Source: Spirosoma fluviale (GTDB lineage: Bacteria > Bacteroidota > Bacteroidia > Cytophagales > Cyclobacteriaceae). Taken from it: a DNA stretch of 38,947 nt. Under the pieces are notes generated by a model that had not been told where the DNA came from, made no database searches, and was given only the letters and a program-made list of their open reading frames with translations. Positions 1 to 6,951 of this stretch are shown here, piece by piece (position 1 is the first letter of the stretch; the number at the start of each line of letters is the position of its first letter). The stretch spans positions 1 to 38,947 of the forward strand of contig CAMDLI010000011.1 of assembly GCA_945901615.1 (NCBI GenBank), given 5' to 3'. The position numbers and the translations under genes are program-made.

Positions 1-40
1 TATTTCTACTGTATTTCTATCCTATTTCTACTGTATTTCT
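1..40. repeat. Four phased TATTTCT heptamers
   Basis: TATTTCT occurs at 1-7, 12-18, 23-29 and 34-40, always followed by four bases, so the period is 11 bp. The spacers alternate (ACTG, ATCC, ACTG), which makes a 22-bp unit repeated almost twice. The array may continue left of the window. Seven-base direct repeats on an 11-bp period are the layout bound by OmpR/PhoB-type regulators, but a short tandem repeat with no function is equally possible. Confidence 0.75.
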
Positions 41-100
41 CTTTCTCCCCGACAACTTCTGCCAGACATTAGGTCAAATATATAGATTTGTTTACATTAT

Positions 101-116
101 AAACAATTAATTGTTT
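101..116. promoter_or_regulatory. Perfect AT-rich palindrome before dinB, possible operator
   Basis: AAACAATTAATTGTTT is a perfect 16-base inverted repeat ending 18 bases before the dinB start codon. A TTTG at 87-90 could be the -33 element of a dinB promoter, which would put the -7 region inside the palindrome. A repressor bound here would then block dinB. The role as an operator is inference; the symmetry is directly visible. Confidence 0.4.
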
Positions 117-134
117 AAATAATTAACATTTTCA

Positions 135-1325
135 ATGGAAGAAAAGCGAAGTATCGTGCACTTGGATCTGGACACCTTTTTTGTGTCCGTGGAGCGGCTT
201 TTTGACGACCGCCTCAAGGGAAAGCCCATCCTCATTGGAGGGTCAAGCGACCGAGGTGTAGTCGCCTCCTGCAGCTACGAAGCCCGGAGATTTGGCGTGC
301 ACTCCGCCATGCCCATGCGTACCGCAAGGCAACTCTGTCCCGAAGCAATTGTCGTGCGCGGAGATTTTGAAAAGTACAGCCAAAAATCCCAAGAAATCAC
401 CGAAATCATCCGAGAAGGAGTCCCCCTTTTTGAAAAAGCCTCCATCGATGAATTTTACATCGACCTCAGCGGCATGGACCGCTTCTTCGGCTGCTTCAAA
501 CTAGCCCACGAGCTCCGCCAACGCATCATCCAAGAGAGTGGACTCAACATCTCCATGGGGCTCTCCCAAAATAAAACCGTCTCCAAAATTGCCACCGGAG
601 AAGCCAAGCCCAACAACGAAAAACAAATTCCCCTAGGTGAGGAGAAATCTTTCCTCTCCCCGCTTTCCGTACAGAAAATCCCCATGATTGGGGAAAAAAC
701 CTCCCAGACACTCTACAACATGGGAGTTAAAAAGGTGCATACCCTGCAGCAGATGCCTGCCCAACTCCTAGAAGCCACCTTTGGGAAAAATGGCAAGCTG
801 ATCTGGGAAAAAGCGAATGGCATCGACCTCAGCCCAGTAGTTCCCTACTCCGAAGCGAAGTCCATCTCCTCCGAGCATACCTTTGATGTGGACACCATCG
901 ATACCCAACTGCTAGAAGCCACACTGATCGCTATGACGGAGCAACTCTCCTCCAAGCTCCGCCAAAAGGGGCAACTCACGGCCTGCATCACGGTGAAAAT
1001 CCGCTACTCCGACTTTGAAACCCACAGCATACAGCACCGTATCCCTTACAGCTCGGCAGACCATAACCTACTCCCCTTGATCAAGCAGCTCTTCCAAAAA
1101 CTCTACAGCCGACGCCTACTCATTCGCTTGGTGGGCGTACGCTTCAGCAATTTGGTCTATGGCAACTACCAAATCCAACTCTTCGAAGATAGCCAACAGC
1201 AAATCAACCTCTACCAAGCCCTGGATAAGTTGAACGTCAAGTATGGGAATAAAACCGTCTGCCGAGCCGTCACTATGGGCCTAGAAAAGCGTAGTTTCAA
1301 CCCCTTTAGTGGCGCGGAAAATTGA
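135..1325 (+). CDS. dinB: DNA polymerase IV (Y-family translesion polymerase)
   Basis: This is a Y-family error-prone polymerase that copies past damaged bases. The N-terminal palm motif HLDLDTFF carries the first metal-binding aspartate (D11), and SIDEFYID supplies the D105-E106 pair. The helix-hairpin-helix thumb and little-finger domain follow. QIQLF at residues 346-350 fits the sliding-clamp-binding motif, although it is about 45 residues from the C terminus. The length of 396 residues is normal for the family. The start is the first ATG, just after the AT-rich palindrome at 101-116. The gene appears to stand alone, with the GNAT gene 101 bases downstream. The family assignment is firm; damage-inducible control is only suggested by the palindrome. 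Confidence 0.95.
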   Translation: MEEKRSIVHLDLDTFFVSVERLFDDRLKGKPILIGGSSDRGVVASCSYEARRFGVHSAMPMRTARQLCPEAIVVRGDFEKYSQKSQEITEIIREGVPLFEKASIDEFYIDLSGMDRFFGCFKLAHELRQRIIQESGLNISMGLSQNKTVSKIATGEAKPNNEKQIPLGEEKSFLSPLSVQKIPMIGEKTSQTLYNMGVKKVHTLQQMPAQLLEATFGKNGKLIWEKANGIDLSPVVPYSEAKSISSEHTFDVDTIDTQLLEATLIAMTEQLSSKLRQKGQLTACITVKIRYSDFETHSIQHRIPYSSADHNLLPLIKQLFQKLYSRRLLIRLVGVRFSNLVYGNYQIQLFEDSQQQINLYQALDKLNVKYGNKTVCRAVTMGLEKRSFNPFSGAEN

Positions 1326-1426
1326 AAATCAAGTTCTAAATCCCTCATCCTAATTTCAGGAACTAGCTTACCAAATTCAAAAACATCCTTATTTTGGACT
1401 AAAATTCAATCCATCGCCACTTTCCT

Positions 1427-1957
1427 ATGTCCTCCTACCTGTTCACCAGTCCCCGACTTGGATTTCGCCGTTGGCAAACAGCAGACCTGGATGCATTTAC
1501 CGCCATCAATTCGGACCCCGAGGTGATGCGCTTCTTTCAAAAGCCTCTTTTGAAAGAAGATACCCTAGCCATGATGGAGCGGATGGAGCGCCTGTACGAG
1601 GAAAAAGGATTCTGCTATTTTGCAGTGGATATCCTAGAAAGCCAAGTGCTTTTGGGTACCATAGGCCTGGGATGGAAAACCTTTGAAGCTGACTTCACCC
1701 CTACCGTAGACCTGGGCTACCGCATCGGTAAGGCCTGGTGGAACCAAGGTTTTAGCACCGAAGGAGCCGCCGCCTGCTTGGACTATGCCCGACAAATCCA
1801 AATCCCGGAACTGGTAGCCATGGCCTCCATCGGAAACCTTGCCTCCATCCAAGTCATGAAAAAAATAGGCTTGCAGTATTGGAAAGATTTTGACCATTCC
1901 GAGCTCCAGGAACACCCAGAGATCCAACGCTGTAGTCTGTATCACATCAAATTTTAA
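1427..1957 (+). CDS. GNAT-family N-acetyltransferase (RimJ/RimL type)
   Basis: This 176-residue protein has the usual GNAT order. The N-terminal strand reads SPRLGFRRWQTADLDAF. The acetyl-CoA-binding segment is GYRIGKAWWNQGFSTEGA near residues 98-115, and the later NLASIQVMKKIGL is the typical strand-helix after the pantetheine cleft. Proteins of this RimJ/RimL branch transfer acetyl groups to protein N termini or small amines; the substrate here cannot be read from the sequence. It lies between dinB and the pentapeptide gene on the same strand, with 39 bases to the latter, so co-transcription with it is possible. No signal peptide is seen, so it should be cytoplasmic. Confidence 0.88.
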   Translation: MSSYLFTSPRLGFRRWQTADLDAFTAINSDPEVMRFFQKPLLKEDTLAMMERMERLYEEKGFCYFAVDILESQVLLGTIGLGWKTFEADFTPTVDLGYRIGKAWWNQGFSTEGAAACLDYARQIQIPELVAMASIGNLASIQVMKKIGLQYWKDFDHSELQEHPEIQRCSLYHIKF

Positions 1958-1996
1958 TACAGCCCCTGCCCGATCCCCTACACCTGCCAAAAACAC

Positions 1997-2557
1997 ATGC
2001 CCTACTTTAGCGAACAACATTTTCAAAACCTAGGCCCTTTGGATAGCATAAAGGGAGAATACGATGCCTGCACCTTTTCAACCTGCAACTTTGCAGGCCT
2101 TTCACTGCAGGAAGCAAGCTTTGAAAATTGCAGTTTTGAGGACTGCGACCTGAGCAATATCAAAGTGGCCAAAGTGAATTTCCAGAATGTACGATTTGTC
2201 CGATGCAAAATGCTGGGAATTGCTTTTACCACAGCCAATCCTTTTTTGCTAGAGCTTCATCTAGACCACTGCAGCCTCGACTACTGCAACTTTTACAAAC
2301 TCTCTCTGAAAAAATCGACTTTCCACCACTGTCGATTACGGGAAGTGGATTTTTCGCAGGCAAATCTTAGCGAGGTAAGTTTTGTAGGATCGGACCTCCT
2401 CAGCGCAGTCTTTGACCAAACGCATCTAGAGAAGGCCGACTTTCGAGATGCCCTACACTACCGCATCGTTCCAGAGAATAATTTCCTGAAGGGCGCACGG
2501 TTTGACTTGTCCGGTTTGCCCGGACTACTCACCTCTTACGGAATTCGAGTCGATTGA
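1997..2557 (+). CDS. Pentapeptide-repeat protein
   Basis: The 186 residues are built from five-residue repeats of the A(N/D)LXX type, for example CNFAGLSLQEASFENCSFED near the start and DFSQANLSEVSFVGSDL near residues 117-133. Such repeats fold into a right-handed square beta helix. Relatives include Qnr and McbG, which protect DNA gyrase, but many pentapeptide proteins have no known role. The short C-terminal tail NFLKGARFDLSGLPGLL is non-repetitive and is shared by many chromosomal Bacteroidota relatives as I recall them. No signal peptide is visible, so it is probably cytosolic. Its 3' end faces the M28 peptidase gene with 13 bases between. Drug resistance should not be assumed. Confidence 0.88.
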   Translation: MPYFSEQHFQNLGPLDSIKGEYDACTFSTCNFAGLSLQEASFENCSFEDCDLSNIKVAKVNFQNVRFVRCKMLGIAFTTANPFLLELHLDHCSLDYCNFYKLSLKKSTFHHCRLREVDFSQANLSEVSFVGSDLLSAVFDQTHLEKADFRDALHYRIVPENNFLKGARFDLSGLPGLLTSYGIRVD

Positions 2558-2570
2558 CCTCGTACTCTTC

Positions 2571-4205
2571 CTATTTCTTGAAGTAGCTGTCTCGGATGGC
2601 CTTGAATTCAGAACCTTCCTTCCATCCCGGCCATTTAGTTGAGTTGGCTAGATTCCGACCTACTTCATACAACAACTGCACATCGTCCACTGCACCATCC
2701 AGGTTCCATCGCTTTGGATCGTAGGCATCTGCTGGCTTGTGGTAGTACTGGGCCACATATTCCTCCTGAAGCTGCTTTCCATACTCCTTCCCCTTTTCCA
2801 CATGGTCGATTCCTGTTCCAATATACAAGGCTGGAATTCCTATTTTGGCAAAGTTGAAATGGTCAGATCGAAAATAGTAGCCCACCACAGGATTGGGTTC
2901 AGGGGCAGCATACCGTCCCAATTTTTTGAGTTCCTCGTCCAATAAATCCTCCATTTCGGATTGCCCTACTCCAATGACAGAGACATCTTTCATTTTTCCG
3001 TAAGGATTGACACCGTCCATGTTGATGTTCGCCACGGTCTTTTCCTTGGGATAGATGGGGTTCTTCGCATAATACGCCGAGCCCCACAAACCTTGTTCCT
3101 CTGCTGTAACTGACAAAAACACCACTGTTCGATCGGGCTGCTCGTCTGTCTTGAACGCTTTCGCTAAAGCCAACAGGGCAGCTGTCCCAGAGGCATTATC
3201 CAATGCCCCATTGTAGATGCTATCACCCGTTTCATCAGGCTTGCCTATGCCAATGTGATCCCAGTGAGCCGTGTAAATAATCACTTCTTCAGGAGCTGTT
3301 TTTCCAGTGACTTTGGCAATTACATTTTTGGTCACATTGTAGGTAGGCTTCACAGCAAGACTGGTGCTGAGCGTCATGCCAGTTGAGACTCCTTGAAAAT
3401 CGGCTTTTCTTGCACTTTGCAAGAGCTCAGACTCATTCTTTCCCATTTTTTCAAACAGCTGCTTCGCAAAAGGCAGCGTAATCCATCCTTCAAATCCCAA
3501 TTTATACTTCTCTTGACCTCGGTGATCGAGGTAGAGTTTGGACGCTTTCCAACTGTTCTGGATGTTATTAAATCCATAGCCAGCAGGAATGGTATTGTGC
3601 ACGATCAAGCAACCCAAGGCTCCTTGACGTGCCGCCTCCTCGTATTTGTAGGTCCAGCGACCGTAATAAGTCATCGTATTCCCTTTAAAAAAGGTCGGAT
3701 CCTCACTTCCAAAGCCAGGATCGTTGATCATCACCACCACAATTTTACCCTTCACATCCAAATTCTTGTAGTCATCCCATCCATATTCTGGAGCCACAAT
3801 GCCAAAGCCCGCAAAGACCACTTCTGCATCTTGAATACGGACAACGGAATCCGTACGCTGCGTCCAGATCACAAAATCTTTCAAGCCTTCGCCCACGACA
3901 GATCCTTGCGCACCTTTAAACGCTATGGATTGTTCGGGGTACGTGATGATGGAAACCATAGGTACCTCTTGAAAATAAGAATCCCCATTGCCCGGCTCAA
4001 GCCCCATTTCCTTGAATTTACTTTCCAAAAAGGAAGTCGTGAGCTGCTCTCCTTCGGTAAAAGGCATGCGACCCATAAATTCATCGGAGGAAAGGGTAAT
4101 CAAATTGGGCTCTAGATCGGCCACCTGAAATTGATACGATTCAGACTTGGAGGAGCAAGAAGCTAAGCATCCTGTGAGCACGAATAAGGCAAGGAAATTT
4201 TTCAT
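2571..4205 (-). CDS. M28-family zinc peptidase, lipoprotein
   Basis: This exported zinc aminopeptidase-like enzyme has 544 residues. The N terminus is a lipoprotein signal with a lipobox at LTGC or LASC (C13 or C17), so it is probably anchored in the outer membrane or facing the periplasm. A PA-like insert lies around residues 115-230. The catalytic M28 domain follows. Zinc and catalytic residues are visible as TAHWDH (H314, D316), ALDNASG (D336), TAEEQG (E369-E370), NMDG (D397) and a late RSDHFNF histidine. All key residues are present, so it should be active on peptides. It is transcribed alone and converges with the pentapeptide gene. Its 5' end faces the SRP RNA gene. Confidence 0.93.
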   Translation of the reverse strand: MKNFLALFVLTGCLASCSSKSESYQFQVADLEPNLITLSSDEFMGRMPFTEGEQLTTSFLESKFKEMGLEPGNGDSYFQEVPMVSIITYPEQSIAFKGAQGSVVGEGLKDFVIWTQRTDSVVRIQDAEVVFAGFGIVAPEYGWDDYKNLDVKGKIVVVMINDPGFGSEDPTFFKGNTMTYYGRWTYKYEEAARQGALGCLIVHNTIPAGYGFNNIQNSWKASKLYLDHRGQEKYKLGFEGWITLPFAKQLFEKMGKNESELLQSARKADFQGVSTGMTLSTSLAVKPTYNVTKNVIAKVTGKTAPEEVIIYTAHWDHIGIGKPDETGDSIYNGALDNASGTAALLALAKAFKTDEQPDRTVVFLSVTAEEQGLWGSAYYAKNPIYPKEKTVANINMDGVNPYGKMKDVSVIGVGQSEMEDLLDEELKKLGRYAAPEPNPVVGYYFRSDHFNFAKIGIPALYIGTGIDHVEKGKEYGKQLQEEYVAQYYHKPADAYDPKRWNLDGAVDDVQLLYEVGRNLANSTKWPGWKEGSEFKAIRDSYFKK

Positions 4206-4297
4206 AGACAGTAGGGAAATTGATCAAACGAATGCACCAAGTTAAAACATTTAGTGGGTGATTTTCTGATCTATATCCCCAATTTAGAGGTCGCTAC

Positions 4298-4327
4298 TTG
4301 CAATGCCTGAATTTTGCCTTACCTTTG
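4298..4327 (+). promoter_or_regulatory. Promoter of the SRP RNA gene
   Basis: TTG at 4298-4300, a 19-base spacer and TACCTTTG at 4320-4327 match the Bacteroidota primary-sigma consensus (TTG, 19-21 bases, TAnnTTTG) exactly. The start of transcription would fall near 4331-4334, at the first base of the conserved RNA stem. Confidence 0.85.
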
Positions 4328-4330
4328 TCC

Positions 4331-4422
4331 CCGGCGGCACGACCAGCTCCTGCTGAATCCCCCAGGTCCGGAAGGAAGCAAGGGTAGGCGGTTGTAGCGG
4401 TGCGATGCCGCCTCTTTTTTTT
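4331..4422 (+). ncRNA. ffs: Small signal recognition particle RNA (4.5S type) with terminator
   Basis: This is the RNA part of the bacterial signal recognition particle, which with Ffh targets membrane proteins to the translocon. The conserved domain IV tip is visible at 4364-4380 as AGGTCCGGAAGGAAGCA, including the GGAA tetraloop. The ends pair as GGCGGCA (4333-4339) with TGCCGCC (4406-4412). A run of eight T at 4415-4422 directly after this stem gives intrinsic termination. The length of about 85 nt fits the short SRP RNA without an Alu domain. Confidence 0.95.
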
Positions 4423-4475
4423 CTGGTAGCCCAAATTCAAGCCCTCCTTTCGCTACCTTATCCTAATTAATCTTC

Positions 4476-4483
4476 TAACTTTG
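4476..4483 (+). promoter_or_regulatory. Possible -7 element of the transaldolase gene
   Basis: TAACTTTG matches the Bacteroidota -7 consensus TAnnTTTG. No TTG lies at the usual distance upstream, so only half of the promoter is supported. Transcription would start about 55 bases before the coding region. Confidence 0.4.
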
Positions 4484-4546
4484 TCTATTGACCTTTGCTA
4501 GTTTTACTGGCAAGCCAAACTGCTTTTACAACCAAACCCTATATCC

Positions 4547-5206
4547 ATGAAATTCTTTATCGATACCGCCAATCTCGACGAAATCCGCGAAGCACATGAC
4601 CTCGGCGTATTGGATGGCGTGACCACCAATCCTTCCTTAATGGCCAAAGAAGGAATTACCGGAGATGCCAATATCAAGGCGCATTACAAAGCAATCTGCA
4701 AAATCGTGGAAGATAAAGTAAGTGCTGAGGTTATTGCCACCGACTACGAAGGCATGGTGCGCGAAGGAAAAGAGCTCGCCAAGCTAGATGATAAAATCGT
4801 TGTTAAAATCCCAATGATCCGTGACGGCGTCAAAGCCATCCGTTACTTCCATAGTGAAGGAATTCGCACCAACTGTACCCTCATATTTTCTTCAGGCCAA
4901 GCGCTTTTGGCAGCAAAAGCCGGCGCTTCCTACGTATCTCCCTTTATTGGCCGCCTAGATGATATCGCAATTGATGGATTAGACCTGATTGCGCAGATCG
5001 TACACATCTACCAAAACTTTGGCTACGAAACTGAGGTGCTCGCGGCATCTGTTCGCCACACCATGCACCTGATCAAATGTGCAGAACTGGGTGCTGATGT
5101 AGTGACCTGTCCACTCAAAGTGATCACAGGATTGTTGAAGCATCCGTTGACTGACGCAGGATTAGCACAGTTTCTTGCGGACCACGCCAAGGCTGCAAGC
5201 AAATAA
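4547..5206 (+). CDS. Transaldolase / fructose-6-phosphate aldolase family
   Basis: This 219-residue class I aldolase belongs to the short TalC/FSA branch of transaldolases, which moves dihydroxyacetone units in the pentose phosphate pathway or cleaves fructose 6-phosphate. MKFFIDTANLDEIREA at the N terminus, GVTTNPSL near residue 24 and VVKIPM with the Schiff-base lysine K87 are all present. SPFIGRLDD near residue 131 is also characteristic. Sequence alone does not separate transaldolase from F6P aldolase activity; in most bacteria with this short form transaldolase is the usual annotation. It starts a three-gene same-strand run, with the next gene 34 bases downstream. Confidence 0.93.
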   Translation: MKFFIDTANLDEIREAHDLGVLDGVTTNPSLMAKEGITGDANIKAHYKAICKIVEDKVSAEVIATDYEGMVREGKELAKLDDKIVVKIPMIRDGVKAIRYFHSEGIRTNCTLIFSSGQALLAAKAGASYVSPFIGRLDDIAIDGLDLIAQIVHIYQNFGYETEVLAASVRHTMHLIKCAELGADVVTCPLKVITGLLKHPLTDAGLAQFLADHAKAASK

Positions 5207-5240
5207 GCCTCGACCTCCAATTCACTAGGACTACGCTGCC

Positions 5241-5444
5241 ATGTACATCATCAAAGTCAAAGGAAAAGCAAAAATTCCCGATTACATTCAAGTACGAGAT
5301 GCGAATTTTGTGCTTGTTGCCTATTTTAGAGCAGATCGCCCCATGAAAAGTGTGGAAAAATTTGGATTGGAAGGCAAGGAAGAACAGCTAGAGGAATTAA
5401 TCAAATCCCTCCCATTTGGGAAACTTCAAAAACTAGAACTCTAA
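5241..5444 (+). CDS. Conserved-looking 67-residue protein next to FtsE
   Basis: I do not recognise a named family. The protein is small and basic to neutral, with no signal peptide or membrane segment. It looks like a single compact fold: beta strands at residues 1-8 (MYIIKVKG) and 18-31 (VRDANFVLVAYFRA), then a helix rich in glutamate around 43-55. The reading frame ends only 4 bases before the ftsE start, and it sits 34 bases after the transaldolase gene, so translation with ftsE is probably coupled. Codon use resembles its neighbours. Because of the spacing I infer a link to the FtsE ATPase, but nothing in the sequence proves it. Confidence 0.75.
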   Translation: MYIIKVKGKAKIPDYIQVRDANFVLVAYFRADRPMKSVEKFGLEGKEEQLEELIKSLPFGKLQKLEL

Positions 5445-5448
5445 ACCC

Positions 5449-6159
5449 ATGGATTTCAGTACGCTCCCTGTCTTGTCCATGACACAGGCCACCATCTTCC
5501 AAGGAGAAAATCCCGTCCTCAGTGACGTTACCTTTTCCGTGGAGCAACATGAGTTTGTATTTCTAATCGGTAGAACAGGAAGTGGCAAAAGCTCCTTACT
5601 GAAAACACTTTACGCGGACCTTCCACTGCAATCGGGACTAGCTGAGGTGGTGGGTTACTCCCTTTCTCAAATCAAAAACAAAGAGGTTCCTTTCCTCAGA
5701 AGAAAAATCGGCATCATCTTTCAAGATTTCCAGCTTTTTACAGACCGTTCTGTTCATGAAAACCTCGCCTTTGTCCTAAAAGCTACGGGCTGGACTGACC
5801 CCATCTTGATCAAAGAACGAATTGGAGAAGTACTAGTTCAAGTAGGCCTGTTGGAAGCGCTAACAAAAATGCCACACCAGCTATCAGGAGGAGAACAACA
5901 GCGCATAGTAATTGCCAGAGCTTTGTTGAATAATCCTTCCATTTTACTAGCGGATGAACCTACAGGAAACCTAGACCCTGATGTGGCGGATGGAATTTTC
6001 AAATTATTTCAGGACATCAACAAAAAAGGCACTGCCATCCTGATGGCAACGCACAATCACGAATTACTCCGCAAATACCCCTATCGAGTGCTGAAATGTG
6101 AAAAAGGAAAGTTGCTAGACAGCACCATGGACGATATCTCTTTCGCCTCCACCTTTTAG
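5449..6159 (+). CDS. ftsE: FtsE-type ABC transporter ATPase
   Basis: This 236-residue ATPase has all ABC motifs: Walker A GRTGSGKSS (41-49, K47), Q-loop Q92 within IFQDFQLF, signature LSGGEQQR (145-152), Walker B ILLADE (165-170) and switch H202. IGIIFQDFQLFTDRSVHENL resembles FtsE more than other small ABC ATPases. FtsE with the membrane protein FtsX controls peptidoglycan hydrolases at the division site. No ftsX lies next to it here, which is common in this phylum. A bidirectional terminator follows at 6174-6208. The exact FtsE assignment, as opposed to a LolD-like ATPase, is likely but not certain. Confidence 0.85.
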   Translation: MDFSTLPVLSMTQATIFQGENPVLSDVTFSVEQHEFVFLIGRTGSGKSSLLKTLYADLPLQSGLAEVVGYSLSQIKNKEVPFLRRKIGIIFQDFQLFTDRSVHENLAFVLKATGWTDPILIKERIGEVLVQVGLLEALTKMPHQLSGGEQQRIVIARALLNNPSILLADEPTGNLDPDVADGIFKLFQDINKKGTAILMATHNHELLRKYPYRVLKCEKGKLLDSTMDDISFASTF

Positions 6160-6173
6160 AATTGACTTTGGAC

Positions 6174-6208
6174 AAAAAAAATACCGACGGCCGTCGGTAT
6201 TTTTTTTT
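6174..6208. terminator. Bidirectional terminator between ftsE and the TPR gene
   Basis: The perfect palindrome ATACCGACGGCCGTCGGTAT (6181-6200) has eight T after it and seven A before it. It can stop transcription from both sides, which fits the convergent genes ending at 6159 and 6227. Confidence 0.92.
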
Positions 6209-6226
6209 GATTATTGTTTTCGGAGA

Positions 6227-6937
6227 TTAATTCGCCTTTACCAAATTTTCCTTAGCCTGAGTAAACGTAGGTTCAATTGCAAGGGCCTCATTGAATGCTG
6301 CCTTGGCTTCTACCTTGGAGTTTTGATCCAAGAACACCAAGCCCTTCAAGTTGAGCGCCGCCGCTTTCATGTCTACCTGCTGTGTCTCCGACTCGGAGAT
6401 TGCGAAACCAATTTTTTCATCCGCTTTAGCCACCTTCATGAGCATATTCAAGGAATTCATTGCTTCAGGATACCGCTTCATGGAATACTGAAGGTAGGCC
6501 GACTTGTACAAACTAAAATTATCCCCCGTCAAGAGGTGTAGGCTTTCATAATACGGAAGGGCACGGTCAAAGGCACCCAACTGCTCCAAGGCGTACGAAG
6601 CAATTTCCAATGCCCCCACATTCTTATCGTTGATTTTCAGAATATCCATGGCCACCAAAGCTGCAGAAGCATTTTGGCCAGCCTCGAAATACAAGCTACC
6701 CAAGGCTTCCATGTAGCGGAGATCCTCTGGATTTCTTGCCAATAGATCGTAAAGTTTTTGTTTGGCGATTGCCAAGTCACTGTAGCGGAGTGCAGCCTGA
6801 TAGGCCATCTGATCCACCATATTGAGTGCGTTTTTTACTTTAGGATCAAACTTAGGAATAGAATCGGTAGCTGTTTGTGCTAGGGCTGTACCGATGCTGA
6901 GGGCAAATAGAGAAACGAAAACTGCAATTTTCATCAT
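6227..6937 (-). CDS. Exported tetratricopeptide-repeat protein
   Basis: The protein has 236 residues with a cleavable signal peptide (MMKIAVFVSLFALSIGTALA, cut before QT). The rest is helical TPR repeats, for example NPEDLRYMEALGSLYFEAGQ near residue 69 and the last one GLVFLDQNSKVEAKAAFNEA near the C terminus. TPR arrays are protein-binding scaffolds, so it probably acts in the periplasm as an adaptor; no enzymatic motif is seen. It is the last gene of a minus-strand run, 14 bases after the CCA enzyme, and ends at a shared bidirectional terminator. The partner cannot be predicted. A second ATG directly follows the first and either could be used. Confidence 0.85.
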   Translation of the reverse strand: MMKIAVFVSLFALSIGTALAQTATDSIPKFDPKVKNALNMVDQMAYQAALRYSDLAIAKQKLYDLLARNPEDLRYMEALGSLYFEAGQNASAALVAMDILKINDKNVGALEIASYALEQLGAFDRALPYYESLHLLTGDNFSLYKSAYLQYSMKRYPEAMNSLNMLMKVAKADEKIGFAISESETQQVDMKAAALNLKGLVFLDQNSKVEAKAAFNEALAIEPTFTQAKENLVKAN

Positions 6938-6951
6938 GACTGAACTAGTAT

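Noticed and set aside
3393-4115. 240-codon frame antisense to the M28 peptidase gene
   Set aside because: It is a mirror of the codon structure of a well-supported peptidase gene and matches no family.
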